This document shows positions 22,400 through 34,440 of a stretch of DNA of 64,000 nucleotides, in pieces. This DNA is from Molanna angustata (lineage: Eukaryota > Arthropoda > Insecta > Trichoptera > Molannidae): the NCBI GenBank assembly GCA_963576475.1, contig OY754964.1, positions 8,533,986 through 8,597,985 of the forward strand, read 5' to 3'. Position numbers and translations under genes: made by a program. Each line of letters starts with the position of its first letter. Position 1 is the first letter of the stretch. Under the pieces are notes generated by a model. The model was not told where the DNA came from. It saw only the letters and a list, made by a program, of their open reading frames with translations, and did not search any database.

Positions 22400-22824
22400 T
22401 TTATTAATATTGCATTAAAGAATGCAACATAATTGTAAAATAAACATTAAGAGTGTAATTAATTTTAAGATAAGACATAGTGATGCGTTTATTACAAAGT
22501 TGTAAAATCTTCATACTGACCTGTTATTTAATGACATTATTTTTTAAGTAACAAAGACAACACAGGATCAATGACCCAATAAAGCAACAACATTGTTTTG
22601 TAATATCTCAGTATTGGCATAAAAAAATATAATTGCTTAAAAACCAATTTTAGGTTTTGCTTAAATACGATATTTTCACAAACCTAGACAATTTTTGGTC
22701 TTTTAAACATAAATTCAATTCAGAAAATAAATCTCTCTAAAAAACGGCATTGGAATTCTCATTCAACAAGTGAACATTTCAGGGATAAATAGCCAAGCTT
22801 ACTTGTACAAGATAATATGGACAA

Positions 22825-23300
22825 TACATACATACCATAAAGATATGTCCTAATGGGTAGGCAGAGAGAACCGAACGCCATTTTTATATCAAGGCACGTA
22901 TACTTCGCCTCATCAATATCACACATCGTCTCATACATGTGTGTCTGTTCAAGCTTCTTCCATTATCTTCTTTTAGAATCCATCCATCTTTATCTTAGTC
23001 GAGCCATCCTTATCCTGAACGGCCCCGACCTCTTATTCCATCCCTGTCTACTTCGTATATTTTCTTCTTCGGGCGTTCCTCATTCGTCCTCATTCGGCCA
23101 AACCATCTTAATTGGTTCATTTTCATTTTTTTGATAACATCTTTCTTTATTTTACCTTCATTCCTAATGCCTCATTTCTTACCCTCTCATACGTCTTCTT
23201 GTTGCACATATTATTTTTCTTAGCGATCTCATTTCAACTGCACTTATTCTACTTTCATAAATCTTCTTCCATGTCCACGTATCATTTGCGTACACAAGTG
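22825..23300 (-). mobile_element. LINE 3'-end fragment (family 2)
   Basis: Parallels 62880-63245 in layout: 'catacataccata', 'gggtaggcagagagaaccga', 'cctcatcaatatcacacatc', then the inverse of the G-R-P block ('ggccccgacctcttattcca') and 'tcgggcgttcctcattcg'. The minus strand is the coding sense. Frames on the plus strand at 22853-23303 are antisense shadows. Confidence 0.75.
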
Positions 23301-23412
23301 TGATTAAAATCAATTAAAAATATTAATTTTGCAACTCTGCTGTATTGTATAAATAATAAATTGTGCAATGGCAGCTTACAATGATTGCATAACCCAAACT
23401 ACATAAAACTTT

Positions 23413-23626
23413 AAATAATAATAATAATGAATACTTCCTTGCACCCTGAGCAAGTGGCGAGTTTATTGCCTTTGGCAATTTCTTCAAACTAACCAGTGTT
23501 TCCAGCCCAGAGAAGCAATATTTGCGTGAGAAATAAATTTAAATAAATTTCTCCACTGCTAGGAATCGAACCCAGGACGCCCGGACAGAAACTGAACGGC
23601 TTACCAACTGTGCCACGGCGATCGGC
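23413..23626 (-). mobile_element. SINE family S2, near full length
   Basis: The head at 23626 reads on the minus strand 'gccgatcgccgtggcacagt' with B box 'gggttcgattcc', then the body 'ctctgggctggaaacactgg', 'ggcaataaactcgccactt' and 'agggtgcaaggaagtatt', and an (ATT)n tail. It is one of the two best-preserved S2 copies. Confidence 0.88.
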
Positions 23627-24623
23627 GAACTTTCTATAAAAATTCCTCTTAAATTATGTTTTATAATCTAATTTATTATGAGATATACTTGTTTGGGTAA
23701 CAATTGTTTATATATTAACATAAAACTGCTCTATTTATTCACTTTTCCTGTTAATCGACACGCACTTACTGACTGCAAAATAATTTGTTGTTGATCATAT
23801 TTTACGGCATAATAATCGGCAAGTAATTGACACGTTTACTGATGTCCATTCTTGGATTGGTATTACGAACGTGGAGACCGACTTATGCAGCTACATGTCC
23901 ATTGTTAATGCGTCTTTACGCAATCTCAAATATTGAATATTAACAATTATTTATCTCGTGTCTGCCGTGGGAGGCTGCACTCTATAAAATGTCCATAAAG
24001 TGGCGTATCCAATTAGGTCCTGGCATTATCTCCGATCGAAATGACTTCAGTATTGTACAGCTTTGTTTGTTGTTGTCAATAGTGATATCGTTTAAATTAT
24101 TATTACCTATTTTGTTAAAACAAAATTACTTTCACAATTTCCACTCTCTGTGGAGCCACTATTTCAATATATTTTATTGCATCATCTTTAAAAGTAAATA
24201 TCTACTAGACTTAATTTTATTTCAAATGTAATTTACCTAAATCATATTTTCAGTGTAAGATGTGGACATGGCAGAAAGAGCATAATAATCTTCCAATCAT
24301 ATTTTTTGGCAGAGATTTTTCGACAAAACCATGTTCTTGTAAACTGACCGTTGCTTTCATGAAATTATAAAATAAAATCTGATATAATACTGATACAATT
24401 TAGCGCATGCATAATAATATATTATGAGACATGGATATAGCGAAAAAGCATGTAATTATTAAGAAAAAATGCTACGAAAATAAGATCGCTTTGAATACCA
24501 TGTTAAAATAATGAATGAAAGAATACGGAAAGATGATAAAGGGTGAGTTTTACTTCATGAAATAATTGGAAATTAAAATAAAGTAAAATATTTATTTCCT
24601 CTCACAGGGTAAATAAATATTTA
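23627..24623. other. No supported gene
   Basis: AT-rich with a slightly more balanced patch at 23820-24050. The frame 23989-24231 is F/I/L-rich without a motif. Confidence 0.5.
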
Positions 24624-25093
24624 TTAAGTGGCTATAGAAGCTGTATAGTATATTTTGAAAATCATTTCCCCAGTACCCTCAAAGGATACGTCTTTGAAAT
24701 AAGAAACAGGTTGTATTTACATCTTGATTCTATTGCATGAGTTTTTTGAAATTTGAATTCGTTTAAATTTTTTTTGTAAAATTAATTTTAGTAAAACCCT
24801 TTTTTAATTTTCTGTTGTACGTATCTAAAAAAACCACAAGGCCTATGAAATAGATTTTTATTTCAATCGAAAGAGAATATGAAAATCTACCGGCTGAGTT
24901 TTTTATTATTATAATATTTCAATTACTATTCTCGCTATTTAAAAAACTTGCCTATTCTTCACGATAAAATATTGTATATCACAGATTAGGTGATACCAAA
25001 TATTTTTGCGTGTTTTATACATTAGAAGGCAATTAAGTGTGCATTTTTGTGTACATCCCATATACCTGGAGTACCTATACAAGTGTCTTATAA
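24624..25093 (-). mobile_element. TTAA-type element B, copy 1
   Basis: Starts at a TTAA (24624-24627) and ends at ttataa (25088-25093). The minus-strand order matches 37050-37511: 'cttgtataggtactccagg', 'gtacacaaaaatgcacactt', 'atctaccggc' region inverted, 'tacgt(a/c)tcttt'. About 465 bp with no coding capacity. The TTAA at the flanks suggests a piggyBac-type MITE. Confidence 0.78.
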
Positions 25094-25409
25094 TTGATCA
25101 GCCGAATCAGTAAAAATGATAATTATGAGAGTTGAAAAGTGCTTTACATTTATTAATACTAAGATATAGTTGTATGATTCTCAAAGTGGCGTCAACATTG
25201 AATAAAAAATTTATTAATATTTAAATTAATATTTATTTTTTAATTAATATACACCTTTTGATTACTATTAACCAACTGTATTTTTTTCGCTATTCTTTTG
25301 TGTTTTCATCTTCTAGGTATAGGTATAATATAATATTGGCGGATTACTATAATCATAATTTCAGTGTTAACGGGACATACTAAACAGCACTTTGTAAATT
25401 ATTTTACTA
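25094..25409. other. No supported feature
   Basis: AT-rich spacer between elements B and G. Confidence 0.5.
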
Positions 25410-25705
25410 CGAGGCACCGACATAGAATGATACTTCGACTCTGTTAATGTCATCGTTTTCGGGTGTCCTTTTAGAGCCGAGTAATCGAAAATATAACAGG
25501 TAAAATAACATCACAAATAGTTTAGCAATTAATTTCACCATGCATTCCGAATATTGTACCTTTTTAGGTTTGACGAGACTGGTGTGTAGGGATACGAGAA
25601 TGTGTCGTGCTACATTTTTATAAGGTGATGCACACTTGTCACCGGTTATCCCGCAGCGCATGATCTGCCATGCTGGTATGAATGAATTATTAATACAGGT
25701 ACAAC
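25410..25705 (+). repeat. Dispersed element G, copy 3
   Basis: Matches 8375-8660: 'gtgtccttttagagccgagt', 'attccgaatattgt', 'gacgagactggtgtgt', 'cttgtcaccggttatccc', end 'ggtatgaatgaatt'. The minus-strand 108-residue frame across it is an accident of the repeat. Confidence 0.75.
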
Positions 25706-26245
25706 TGATTGTAAGAGCCTGTTTAAGAGCCATAATGAAGAAATAAAAATAAGCTGTCGTTCGTCTCAGTATTTAGTATGGTATGAATTAATTTATTTAA
25801 TCTAGTCAGAAACGATTGCATGTTGAATTTAAAGCGTATTTCCGGGATGTTTGCTGGATGCTACTTTCTCGATATCTATTTATTTAAAATAACAATAAAA
25901 CGGGAAACCAGTTCATTGCAAATCGATACTTAACAATTTCACAGTTAATAAATATTTTCTTTGGTAATCATTCTCTAAGTCTTTAAAATATAAACAGTTG
26001 GTAAATATATAGCTAATAAAATAAAATGAATAATTCAGGTGTTTAATAAAGTTTAAAAATTTATAAATTTACATGAAAATTAAAATATAACAAAATTAAG
26101 TATACGTTATGATTTTATTTAATAAGTAGGTACTTATCTACGTTCTTTTTTTATTTAAATATTATATGCATAAAAGAATGATAATTTATACAGAACCTGT
26201 ACTATTTTCATACTTTTTATAAAAAAAATATTCAATGCTTTCAAT
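25706..26245. other. No supported feature
   Basis: AT-rich. Confidence 0.5.
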
Positions 26246-26420
26246 GCCGACAGCCGTGGCACAGTTGGTAAACCGTTTGGCTTCTGTGCGGGCGTCCTGG
26301 GTTCGATTTTAATTCATTTCTCACGCAATTCTTGCTTCTCTGGGCTGAAAACACTGGTTATATTACATATGGCAATAAACTTGCCACTTGCGCAGGGTGC
26401 AAGGAAGTATTTATTATTAT
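26246..26420 (+). mobile_element. SINE family S2, best-preserved plus copy
   Basis: tRNA-derived head 'gccgtggcacagttggtaaa' (A box) and 'gggttcgatt' (B box) about 40 bp apart, a body with 'ctctgggctgaaaacactgg', a 3' part 'ttgcgcagggtgcaaggaag', and a (ATT)n tail. Other copies: 8936, 18908, 23413, 35826 and 56982. Pol III transcript, non-coding. Confidence 0.88.
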
Positions 26421-28046
26421 AAAGTCCAAAAAAATGTACTTAACGTAAAAACGGAAGCTTAGAACGATTTAGCTCAAGAAGGTATAAAAAATAATATGTT
26501 TGATATATTCTTCAAAATATTTAAATCACTTTAACACTAATATAGATCAGAAGTTAACTGTGAACAACTTTCTTTGCATACCTATCTACAATTTGTAATT
26601 GAGAATTTTTTTATATATATTTTTTTTAGCAATTGGATAGAAAATTTAGAACACCAATGTGTTTATAATCGAAATAAAATCGGTGCATACTAATTATTCG
26701 GTAATTTTTTGGGTAACATTTTTATTTTTCGATATATGATTATTTTCAATCAATGCTCGATAAAAAAAATATTTATGTCGTCATATAAAATAAAGAATGT
26801 AGTGCCTATATTCCGTTCCCTTAAAACCACGCGTTGAAATTATTTGGATAAACTTGGGTAAGTTCATCAGAGAAAGTAAAAATATTTTTGTTACATACAA
26901 AGGATTAATACATATTAGTGCTTTTAAAAGACCTTTTTTTGATTCCTATAACTGTCTGACTGTTCGTACCTTTATTTGAAAATATGAAATATATATTTTT
27001 TAGCTTCAAATTAGATAAGCACAATCTGTATTATTATATCATTCTAACGCCTAGATGAACAAAATTTAAAAATATAATTGAACAAATATTGGGTTATCAC
27101 ATGTAGAGATTTTGCAAACTTTCAATTTATTTTTATTAATAAACAGTACAAATATTTAATATATATAAACGTTTTAAGTGTATTTAAAAAAAAGTTTGTT
27201 ACTAAGAAAAAGAGTAAAAAAAATATTGTTTAATTTCGCCATTTGTGTCCACACGCAAATTCTAATAAACCTAAATATTATGCCAATCAAAACAGTTTCA
27301 GTCATTTTTAACGATTAATAAAGTAACATTAGGTATCCTCACTGCGTTCAGTTTCCACAGATCAAACGCCTATGTAGTTATTAAAATATTGTTACAAATA
27401 TCTTCTAGGTACAATAAACCAATGTTGGTAGAGAGCATTGGTTTTAGGTATATATAATTAAAAATAAAGATGTCCTTATTCAAAACACTGTAGAAATAAT
27501 TAATTGTAATATATATTTCAAAAAATATGTTTGATATGTAATATCTTTCATGAAACAATTTAGGAAAATCCTTGAGATTTTTTCTTTCCCTTGTGAATGT
27601 TTTTAGTAACATATTTTACTTATTACACATCCAATAATTTTTTTTTTGAATTACGACTAAATTACATTTATGAAGTTTATATGATAATAAGTTAATAGCA
27701 TAATAATTTTATTTTAAGTACCTGTGTTAATTTAAACAACACCTACCTATAAATTATTTATATTATTATAGTTAAATAAATGTCAACTATGTGTATCAAT
27801 AAATAAAAGGAAATTTTGAAAGATAACCTAAAACTAATTATTGATTAGACCGAGAGTATGATTGAAGCCTTTTTGATTGATAATTATATAGTTCTTCTAA
27901 GAAGATGATGTAAAAATATAAATCACTGACCTTAGTCAACAGGAACACCCGTTTGAAATTCTTCGAGTAGGATACAGGACGCAAACTGTAGCACGCTAAG
28001 AAACTGGTTCAGGAGATAATGTGGGGTTGTTTTTTTATCCCAGTCA
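26421..28046. other. AT-rich, no supported gene
   Basis: Frames such as 27370-27612 (minus) are low-complexity. Nothing repetitive within the window was noticed. Confidence 0.5.
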
Positions 28047-28128
28047 CAGTGTTACGTAACAAACAATACGAACAAAATCAAAAGTTTTCACACACGTGAT
28101 TAAACGAGTATTGTCTTAACACAAAACA

Positions 28129-28164
28129 ATGGATGCAAAGGTTAAAAAACGTGTCATTAGGTCG
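28129..28164 (+). CDS. Possible first coding exon (12 codons) with splice donor
   Basis: ATG at 28129 sits in a good insect start context (acaaaacaATGG), the 12 codons read MDAKVKKRVIRS, and the next bases gtaaga (28165-28170) match the 5' splice consensus after a phase-0 end. A CAGTCA at about 28045-28050 could be the initiator. The product cannot be named and no downstream exon is tied to it, so this may be chance. Confidence 0.25.
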
Positions 28165-28859
28165 GTAAGAAAAAAACTATGAGTTTATTATTATACGCAC
28201 TGATTTATTATTATATATAATCCAACAATTATTACACTTTCAGTTTCACTGTATTAAAAATTCATCGAGTTTTACTACTGTGATTTGATCCAATAGTTTT
28301 TCTCAAATACGCCGTTCGATTATTTACAGTCACTTGCATCCGTCGGATACAAAACGCATTACAAAAGAGAAAATTGAAATAGTTTTATTTTACTACATTC
28401 GTCAAAAATATCTAAGATGTTTTAAAAATAAAAATATAAATGTATTAGGATACTTTTAATATGTAGTGAGAATTATTTAAAATTATTTTTTTTACTATAA
28501 AATGAACACAAAATATCGTCACAAATCAATTTGTAGGAAAATATTTTTTATACCACAGATTTTTTTTTCATGTCTTTTAAATTCACCAAATAATTATTCC
28601 TCGTTCGTTTGACAGTTTTGTCGTTTTCTTAGATACGTAATATGAAAAATCCTTAGTTGTAAGCGATGAACACACTCAATGATGATAACTCAATTAATTT
28701 AAAATTCACACGCGATACGCTGTGAACCACTCGCGAATGTTTAAAAAGAAAAAAAAAACAATAATCAAAATATCACACAATTTATAAAATAAACTATTTT
28801 TATATGCTGGAGTCGAGAAATGAAATCAATCACAGACGGCAGTAGTTTATATATTTTAA

Positions 28860-29480
28860 AGAAAATTAATTTTCGGGAATTGGATTTAATCGGTTTAAAA
28901 AAATTAAATTGGTAATGAGATGACAGAGTTTTCCGTCAGAGTCACAGTGGTGGATGCGAGCGCTTTCCTCCGATTCGATTTCGCACACTTTGAACTGAAC
29001 ATCTCCAATAAATGAACGGTCGGATGCTGTGTTGGATGGGCCCACGGTGCGAAAGACGCGTCTCCACGGTAAGACGTCGCGCGCCGCTCTGAAGGCGTTA
29101 TCAGTTGGGAGGTGCAAAAGCGGCGAGACGCTGCTACTATAACAACGGGACAGGCAGCGCGACGTTAAAGCTCCGCTAAGAAGTTGAGTAGTGAGAGTGC
29201 CCGTTATCGCCGCTCCGTACCGATACACCTACTGGTCTAATTCCATCGCGAGCCACACAAGAGACTCCCGGAAGAGGTTAACTGGAGCGGCGTGGTCCGT
29301 CGCTGCATCCCTCTCGACCCCGCGACACACTTTATCTGCCGTCCCTCTCCGGCGTCATCTCGTTGTGTCCGAGCTGGTCCGACGATGATTCAATGAAATC
29401 GATATCGCGACACTCGGCGCTCGACAGCGCGAGGGAACGGTCGCGGTCGGAGACGTAGGAGCGCCGCTAGACGATGAAAC
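28860..29480. promoter_or_regulatory. GC-rich island, candidate promoter region
   Basis: About 28940-29480 is strongly G+C rich with many CpG, in contrast to flanks that are AT-rich for kilobases. It is open in both orientations (120 codons minus, 65 codons plus), as GC-rich DNA often is. On the minus strand TTCAGTT (about 28993-28999) matches the insect initiator. It may be the promoter and 5' UTR of a gene extending out of view, or a GC-rich repeat. No repeat partner was seen in the window. Confidence 0.4.
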
Positions 29481-30204
29481 GAACTATTATTATTTGCAAC
29501 TGCAGCGCTGCGTAATCGTTTGCTATATGATTCCAATTTTGAAATCAATAGTATCATTTTATTGAATATTTCTAGTTTTTTGCGCTAACAAACTTAAAAA
29601 AATAAACAAAATAGAATTTTTTTTGTAAAAAAAAACTAGCCGTTTTGCTAGAATAATTTCGATTTTTCACAAATAGTATAAGTTGCAATAGGAAAGTAGA
29701 TAGTAGATGGGTTGAATTTTTTTTATACTGTAGTTATATAACCAGTTTATTTGTCCAGTCATTGTTTGTGTATGTAATTTAAATAAAATTAAAATAAAAT
29801 AGATACATAGGTACCTACCTACTAAAGCCTACGAAAGTAGATAATTTTATTTTCGATTTGATGACTACAAAATGTTAGAAATTATATAATATTTGAAGGT
29901 CTTTTAACGACAACGTATAGACTTTGCCAGTATAAAAAAATATTTTTCAGATTTTTCTCGAAATATCTCGTCACACAAGTTTGAACATGGAAATATAGCT
30001 CAACAGAATAATATTGCAATTAATGTTCTCTATTCTTTGTTTTCGACAAAAGCGTATCTTTTTTTCTTCAGTCGTTAGATGGGAAACAAAAATGTTAGAA
30101 GGATTTTGAAGATAGGTAAAATTCACTTTTGGATGAAATCCTGAACGGCCGGTTAAGGACGAAACCCCAATTTCGCTTGAAATAAAACACATATTAATGA
30201 CAAA
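29481..30204. other. No supported gene
   Basis: AT-rich. The minus-strand 73-residue frame at 29971-30192 lacks a motif. Confidence 0.5.
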
Positions 30205-30400
30205 ATGTCAAACTATACATGCTATCACGCCGTGTTTCTTATGGGGTAAGCAGAGAGAACCAAACTTCATATTTTTTTATTGAGGAATGCATCCATCGCC
30301 TCATTAATAATCATACATCGTCATCGTTCGTCTGTTGTTCAAGCTTCTTACATATCCCACATTCAGAATGTCGTACACTGAAGACATTAATTCAGCATAG
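30205..30400 (-). mobile_element. LINE 3'-end fragment (family 2)
   Basis: 'tttcttatggggtaagcaga', 'gagaaccaaactt' and 'cctcattaataatcatacat' parallel 22850-22930 and 62910-63000. Only the extreme 3' end is present. Confidence 0.65.
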
Positions 30401-30608
30401 TTAATTGTATACATCTATAACATACTACTGATTCTATATATATATTTATTTTTTCATTGAATTATATTTGAGTTTTGTTATCAACTAATAATTAAATAAA
30501 CATTTTTGTTACGTACAAATATTCATGTAAGTAGGTACCTATCCGTTTTTCAATCAAATTTATTATTTTCGCTCTTTACTTAAAAAAATAACCTAGTAAC
30601 TTCAAAGG

Positions 30609-30760
30609 CTAGCGTCCATATATACGCGCAGCTGACGGATCATATTTTTGTCTCCTGGCAACAATGATAGCAATATTGCGCGCACTCTGTGCGTGAATTC
30701 CTATACAAAAATTCTGATTCGCTGCGTCCGATCCGTCCGCTACGCATGTATTGACGCTTG
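30609..30760. mobile_element. Possible MITE with imperfect TIRs
   Basis: The left 'agcgtccatatatacgcg..gacggatc' and the right end reverse-complemented 'aagcgtcaatacatgcgtag..gacggatc' are similar over about 30 bp. It is GC-richer than its surroundings, about 150 bp, with no frame. TSD not resolved. Confidence 0.5.
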
Positions 30761-31129
30761 TATTTATTCAGTAAACTTATCTACTTTCTAGTGAGTGTAG
30801 TGATAGGTATGATAAATATTTTGATTCCTATGTCTTCTTTCCAATTTATTTCCCAATTCCCAGTTTCCTTACCATATCCTTAATTTTATTCCTTGAACAC
30901 GTTCATCTGATTGACATTCTCTTCTTGAATAAAATAATGTAAATATATTATAATGCAATATGGCATTGTTGCATGGGGGGGGGCGTATAAAATATCCACT
31001 TTGCCTCTAGAAATCACACAAAGGTTGATAATAAAAATTATAAATAAAAAACCATCTGACCACCCAACTTTGCAACTATTTCGTGCCATCTTTTAAGAGT
31101 ATTTATAAAAAAATTCGAATAGGGACATT

Positions 31130-31520
31130 GGAAGGTCGCACCATGCCTTCCAAAATATAGTGGGCCAATAGTGTACCTAAGTTTTGCACAGCACTACTAT
31201 ACTTAACAATGGGGTGGTGTGGTGGTTCAACCAACTTGAAACAGATTTGAGACTGGCAATTGAATATAATGAATTCAAAAGAAAAATAAAAAATAAATTA
31301 AATTTATTAAATTTGCCTGATATGTAAATTATATTAATTTCTTATTGTATAGATAATAATTATGTATATATAATATTTTGTGTCTTTTGTATTGTATTTA
31401 ATTGTCTCCTTTACACACGAGTGCTTGCACTCTGGTAAAGGGAAATATGTGTTTTCTAACTGTGCACCTTTTTCTATATAGTTTGATTGTTTTATATATT
31501 ATTTATGTTTTGTAAATTTA
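31130..31520 (+). mobile_element. LINE C-terminal end and tail
   Basis: The plus strand 31247-31325 reads L-R-L-A-I-E-Y-N-E-F-K-R-K-I-K and stops after N-L-P-D-M, resembling the F-K-x-x-L-K end of CR1/Jockey-like ORF2. It is followed by an AT-rich 3' part with 'gcttgcactctggtaaaggg' and an ATAAA end. Moderate support. Confidence 0.45.
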
Positions 31521-32340
31521 ATAAAAAAATATATATTATACTTTTTGTGAACCATTATAATTGGCTAACTTTTATGTATTGTGTAAAAAATAGCTGTTAT
31601 GTACCCAAATAAAATAATAAATTAATTACCTATGCATTTTGCATAATTAAAATGCGAGGAAGTTATTCCATTGCTTGGCATTATTTCTCTCAGTTCTAAT
31701 TAGGGCTTTATACTGACACAAAATATGCATATATGAATATTTGAATATTGGTAGGGACTTAAGCAGGTACTCATAAGTTAAGATATGATCCATCAAAATC
31801 ACACGGCACTGAAGAAGGTTACATGTGTAATAAATAAAGATATAAATATCATAAAATGTAATGGTTAAGTACCAAAAGATCACTTGCACCCCATTACATG
31901 TTATGGAGTGGATCCAATGATCATCAATATTTACGATGATGGTCAGATAGTGTGACCATAAGTAACGTTGTGAAGGTACATACTTCAGAGATGATAAATT
32001 TAAATAAACACAGTAAATGGTTAAAATACACCCTATTCCATCGTTATACATCAACCACCATTTGCCCCACACCTGGGGACTATGACATGTTCAAACATAA
32101 TAATAGTTGCTAGGAATTTAATTGAGATGTTATTTTATATTTGTACATCCACGAGAATTATCGAATATATTGTTAATTAAATTTGACTTACAGCTAATAC
32201 AGATGTTCAAAGGTCTGTTTTTTTATTGTTAGGGATATAGAGCATCAATTAAAAATTATCTGAACAAAAAATATAAAAGTTTACTTGTTATTTTAAAAAT
32301 TTCATTTTCTCTTTGAAGTTTTGATAATTTAAGATATATT
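31521..32340. other. No supported gene
   Basis: The minus-strand frame 31647-32072 (141 residues) is long for AT-rich DNA but is composed of I/Y/L/C without a recognisable motif. I regard it as chance. Confidence 0.45.
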
Positions 32341-32455
32341 CATCAGCAATGGCGCTACAGCCCGGTGCGAGCCTTGGCCTCCTCAAGAAACTGCCTCCAT
32401 CCCGCCCTGTCAACAGCAAGTCTCCTCCAATTTGTCTGTCCGATCGCTCTTAAGA
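32341..32455 (-). mobile_element. Possible LINE 3' end
   Basis: GC-rich patch in AT-rich surroundings. The minus strand reads 'ggcctcctc..' complement style, with 'gcaccgggctgtagcgcca' at its end, a sequence type seen at 3' ends of insect LINEs. There is no second copy in the window. Confidence 0.35.
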
Positions 32456-32739
32456 TATATTGGCAGTATAAATAAATTATTAGGTACTTTTTTTCTAGCT
32501 ACGTTTGTGACTACACAATGTTGGACAGTATTATTGTATATAAAAAATAATTTTTATTATAATAACGTTGTTTAAAGTTTAATTATATTTCGCAATACAT
32601 ATTCTTAAATTTTCATTAATCTTCAGAATATAGTATGAAATAAGAATGTCTTTAATAAATCCTATTCTGTTTCTTTGGAACAATCAAGTAAAAGCAAACA
32701 ATTCAATTCACGTCACATTTATTTAAGACTTTGTGTTGG

Positions 32740-33005
32740 CAAAAAGCATGAGATGTCATCGTCTTGCAAACAGCACTTAATCCTTATCCAATCCTTGTCC
32801 CTTCCTTTCCTCACTTTTCCCTGTTATATTCTATCCGTTTTTCGGTTTACATGTTAGTTACTTACCATACACGTTAATTATTTCAACAAACGGACATGGT
32901 TGGTAGGAAGATATTGTCATTGGGCAATAAACCCTCCATTGTGCACCATTTTGTACTGTGTATAAAAAGATTGAAAATAAATAAATTAATTAATAATATT
33001 TTTAA
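32740..33005 (+). mobile_element. LINE 3' tail (family 3)
   Basis: Pyrimidine-rich 'tccttgtcccttcctttcct', then 'tggttggtaggaagatattg', 'gggcaataaaccctcca' and 'tgtgcaccattttgtact', ending in AAATAAATAAATT. These are the same landmarks as at 3855, 20770 and 55965. SINE S3 follows at once. Confidence 0.68.
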
Positions 33006-33007
33006 AA

Positions 33008-33300
33008 ATAAGAGCGGTGATAGACCAGCGGTAAGGTCATCGCCTTCCATGCGTGAGGTCGACGGTTCGAATCCGGGCGGGGCACGCACCTCTGAATTTT
33101 CAAAAAAATCTATGTGCAGATTTATATCACTAGCTATGTGTAGTCAGGATACAATTTGTCTGGTTCCCCTTTCTAAGGGTTATGAAGATCAGATGGCAGT
33201 CGCTACAATGTAATAACCAGACTTGCCAATTCCAGGATCATGGTCAAAGCGTACCCCGATAGAAACGGGACAAAAGCGCTAAGAGGAAAGAAAAAAAAAG
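33008..33300 (+). mobile_element. SINE family S3, tRNA-Gly-like head
   Basis: The head has the A-box-like TAGACCAGCGGTAAGG, a loop CTTCCAT (TCC, glycine) between CGC and GCG, and B box GGTTCGAATCC, spaced as in tRNA. About 220 bp of unrelated body follows, ending in an A-rich tail (33288-33305). Single copy in this window, so the family assignment rests on the internal promoter and tail. Confidence 0.75.
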
Positions 33301-33454
33301 AAAGTAATATTTTTAAAAATAGCTCAACCACGAATAAGCTATTTTTAAGACCCCTTTCAGATAACTCATTCATATTTTTGACAAAGTAAATTTTAATAAA
33401 TAAAAAATAATATATAAAATAAGTTGATAATTTAAAAAAAAAACGCAATTCGAA

Positions 33455-33690
33455 AGATGGTTACCCGTTTTTAACCGGACACGCGTTGCACCACAATGCA
33501 TCTGCAGTTCATTGCTTTTTTTGTTGATAAATTGTTGTGTAAGGTTGTGATGATCATCGTTCTGACCTTTAGGTTGAAGATCACACAAAACCTGTTCAAG
33601 GCAAACTCTGGACCTATTGGGTGTATTAACATTTGGATGGCCACTGCCTCCGACAGATGAGATGATGTGGGTGTGAAATCTTTCTTAATA
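33455..33690 (-). other. Candidate internal exon or decayed frame
   Basis: The minus strand is open from about 33686 to below 33460. Its first 80 codons have protein-like composition (for example SSVGGSGHPNVN near 33655-33620 and CLEQVLCDLQPKGQND near 33600-33550) before turning into low-complexity I/L/F. An upstream ttattaag could be a 3' splice site and cgg|gtaacc near 33462 a weak donor. I do not recognise the family and no transposon domain is evident. Confidence 0.28.
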
Positions 33691-34140
33691 AGAAACGTAC
33701 CTATGTATTCAGGTGGATGCCTTTAGTCATATCGGAACCATAATTTAGATACATAATTGGTATAATGAAGCCTGCAAATGAAGGTTAATTTATGTTTTCA
33801 AAAAGTTATATTTAAATTTAGTTCTTATTACACTTCGTTCATTTTCTTTGTAAATATTTGAGTAACATGTTAGCTCAAACAAGAGATTTTTTTCTTGTCT
33901 ATCGTTATAACTGAAAAATATACACCTACAGGACAGAGAAACGATGTAATATTTCTTTCTTTTAAAATTATTGTAGTGTGCAATTATGCGAAATCGTATC
34001 TACTTGTGATATAATAAATGTTTTTACTCAAAACTTTGAAATTTTGAGCGTTATAAAGCATTTTGCTTTTTTATGTCAAATATAAACAAACTATATGGAA
34101 AATTGCAACGTTCCAGAAAAAATCTACTTTTAATATATTA
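33691..34140. other. No supported feature
   Basis: AT-rich. Confidence 0.5.
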
Positions 34141-34440
34141 ATGTATTTGATTTTAAAGTGATAAGTATTTTATGCGTTGTATACATATTTATTTAATTAT
34201 TATTTAATTAATAAATTCATTTAGTTTTTTTTATTTACTCATATTATTTGTTTATACATTATTAATTTATTTATCTATTTATTAATTAATTTATTTATAT
34301 TCATTTTTTTATTTTTTATTTATTTACTTATTTGTGTATTTATTTATTTATTAATTAATTAATTAATTTATTTATTTATTTATTTATGTATTACTTATAT
34401 ATTATTATATTTTTTGTATATTTATTTAATAACGGTTAAA
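34141..34440. repeat. AT low-complexity, (ATTT)n/(ATTA)n
   Basis: About 250-300 bp composed mainly of tatt/tta/ attaatt words with short ATTT runs, for example at 34355-34385. Confidence 0.85.

Noticed and set aside
31647..32072. 141-codon minus-strand frame
   Set aside because: I/Y/L/C-rich with no motif and no start or promoter; length is within chance for one frame in 64 kb.
33010..33080. Functional tRNA-Gly gene
   Set aside because: The tRNA-like part continues into a 220-bp body with A-rich tail, typical of a SINE, and the acceptor stem does not close well.
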